Origin: Entrophospora sp. SA101
Taxonomy: Eukaryota; Glomeromycota; Glomeromycetes; Entrophosporales; Entrophosporaceae
Assembly: GCA_958430865.1 (NCBI GenBank)
Contig: CAUDNR010000312.1
Span: forward strand, 1 to 32,638
DNA length: 32,638 bases
Reading direction: 5' to 3'
Positions 31,351 to 32,638 of the stretch are shown here, one piece after another. Every line of letters begins with the position of its first letter. Position 1 is the stretch's first letter. Made by a program: the position numbers and the translations under genes. The notes under the pieces are model-generated. The model saw only the letters and a list, made by a program, of their open reading frames with translations. It was not told the DNA's origin and did no database searches.

Positions 31351-32485
31351 TTTCACAATTAGAGCGTACATAGTGGGTAAATCAGAAATTGTCCATTGGA
31401 AAATGAAAATGGTGAAGGAACACTGTTTGGAGTTGTTTTAGTGGACAAATTGGTATGAATTATTATTACTATTTATTATTTCTTTTCAAAAAGACTTGAT
31501 TACTAAAATGAAATATACATAATCAATGTAATTAGGGAGAAATTAGAGCCACTGCATTTGATGGTTACATAGACAAATTTTATGATAAATTGGAAAAATA
31601 TAAAGTATGAATTTTAAAACTGAACCCATTCTACTTCATCTTCTGTCAATTATTAATTATTTAATTTCAAATAGGCATATTATATATCCAATTTAAATGT
31701 GATTTTAAGCAAAAAATCATATAATCTGGAGAATCACTATGAAATGTATTTTGATGATAATATTGAAATTAAACAGGTATGTAAACATAAAAATTTCAGG
31801 TTGTTGAATTTTCTCTTTATTAAAGTTTTTTTTAAAAAAACCCCATTTTTCCTATTTTTTTTTAGTGCAACAATAATGATTTTAATGAAGATGATTTGGT
31901 GAATTTATTATCTTTTAATTTCTTTCCATTGGACAAATTAACAGCTTTTGATATAGACAGTTATATTGGTAATTATAATTCCTAATTTTTAAAATGATAT
32001 ATATTTTGATTTTTTGATTTTTATTAATATTTTGTTTAATAGATGTTATTGGTGTTGTAAAGAAGATTGATAAATCTCACAGCATCACAACAAAAGCCAC
32101 TAAAAAAAGAGTATTTATCTTTTTTATACATATTTCATTAAGAAATTTTTTATTAATCTATCAATTTTGTTCTTTAAACTATTTATAGGTCCAAATACAA
32201 AATATCAGCATAGCTGACAAAAATGGACATGAAAATAAAGTTACCTTGTGGGGAAATCATGCTGATACTCTGGGACTTGAGATTAATACAATAGTTGAAA
32301 TGAAATTTGTCCATGTTACTGATTATAAAGGTTCAAAAATATTTATTAATACTTAATATATACATGGATTTATTTATTTATTTGCAAATGATTAAATTAT
32401 ATTTTTCCCCAGGCATAGATTTATCAACATCACCACACACACTAATATTTCTAAAAAAATCATTGCCAGGAGAAATATCAGATTG
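31351..32485 (+). pseudogene. RPA1 fragment, DBD-A and DBD-B, seven exons (copy B)
   Basis: Exons lie at 31351-31452, 31536-31604, 31675-31776, 31866-31968, 32043-32110, 32189-32330 and 32413-32485. The last (GIDLSTSPHTLIF, then PGEISDW) follows DBD-B as in RPA1 and is absent from copy A. The first exon lacks one A in the run at about 31402-31405. This separates FTIRAYIVGKSEIVHW from NGEGTLFGVVLVDKLG by a frame shift, at a different place from the lesion in copy A. No earlier RPA1 exon is visible between this and the 177-aa gene, so the N-terminal OB fold is missing. The later C-terminal DBD-C would lie beyond the window. Read as a pseudogene; a sequencing error in the A run is the alternative. 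Confidence 0.7.
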
Positions 32486-32563
32486 GTATTATATTTATTG
32501 GTTAATTTATCAATTAATTGATTGTAATGTCAGTAATTTTTAAATTAATTAAAATGTGCTCAT

Positions 32564-32638
32564 CAGTGTTGGAAATTCGTCGATCTTATGATCTGCAAAA
32601 AAAAATTTGTGCACATATGAACACAAGAAATTTTTATT
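32564..32638. mobile_element. Possible transposon end at the window edge
   Basis: CAGTGTTGGAAATTCGTCGA starts at 32564. CAGTGTTG is also the outer end of the MITE at 1828, and CAGTG ends are typical of Tc1/mariner elements. There is no TA directly before it (TCAT precedes), and the other end is outside the window, so this is tentative. If real it lies in an intron of, or just after, the RPA1 fragment. Confidence 0.3.

Larger units (their letters stand above)
21083..32375. repeat. Segmental duplication, copy B (partner 1896-13196)
   Basis: Same orientation as copy A. It is identical by reading except for the part 30180-31417. Here the sequence continues past the edge (32376 on) into a further RPA1 exon, whereas copy A runs into UPF1. 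This copy therefore carries the more natural right-hand junction. Confidence 0.9.

Noticed and set aside
1896..32375. The two long direct repeats as LTRs of one giant element
   Set aside because: Each is over 11 kb and contains several host-type genes with introns; there is no primer-binding site, gag-pol or target duplication.
1..32638. tRNA, rRNA, CRISPR array or bacterial operon signals
   Set aside because: None was seen; spliceosomal introns and gene content are those of a eukaryotic nuclear genome.

Overview
The window looks like nuclear DNA of an arbuscular mycorrhizal fungus, most likely Rhizophagus irregularis or a close relative. It is very AT-rich. Genes carry short GT..AG introns and there is a BTB-TLDc gene of the kind this lineage has expanded. 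Many transposon remnants resemble Rhizophagus DDE families. Two conserved eukaryotic genes (ELP6, UPF1) are also present. The species call is from protein memory and composition, not from a search.

Layout. 1-1825: decayed genes (a retropepsin-like gene and an LRR gene fragment) with a 560 bp MITE between them. 1828-13196: copy A of a direct segmental duplication, holding a MITE at its left edge, a seven-span membrane protein gene, a dead pogo/Tigger-type transposase, a BTB-BACK-TLDc gene, a broken lineage-specific gene and a fragment of the RPA1 gene. 13197-18763: sequence found only once, with the 5' part of UPF1, a complete ELP6, and a dead restriction-nuclease-fold gene interrupted by a MITE. 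A 10-N assembly gap at 18764-18773 lies inside a dead DDE transposase. 18774-21016: transposon remnants and a short CENP-B-type HTH gene. 21017-32375: copy B of the duplication. 32376-32638: continuation of the RPA1 gene and possibly the end of another transposon.

The two copies are offset by 19187 bp and read as identical over about 9.1 kb (1896-10992). They then differ by many substitutions and indels over about 1.25 kb (10993-12238) and are identical again to 13196. The left edge of identity falls inside a MITE and the right edge in introns of two genes, UPF1 and RPA1, both of which are cut there. Real recent duplication or gene conversion, and assembly chimerism, both fit. The N gap between the copies makes the second a serious possibility.

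The most interesting signal is a family of near-identical short introns (57-58 bp, plus a longer relative) in unrelated genes. All carry GTAAGT..GGTGG..TTAT..CTAG and a central hairpin, and they look like introner-like elements. Functionally the genes do not form a pathway. ELP6 (wobble uridine modification) and UPF1 (nonsense-mediated decay) are housekeeping genes sitting among lineage-specific and mobile sequence.
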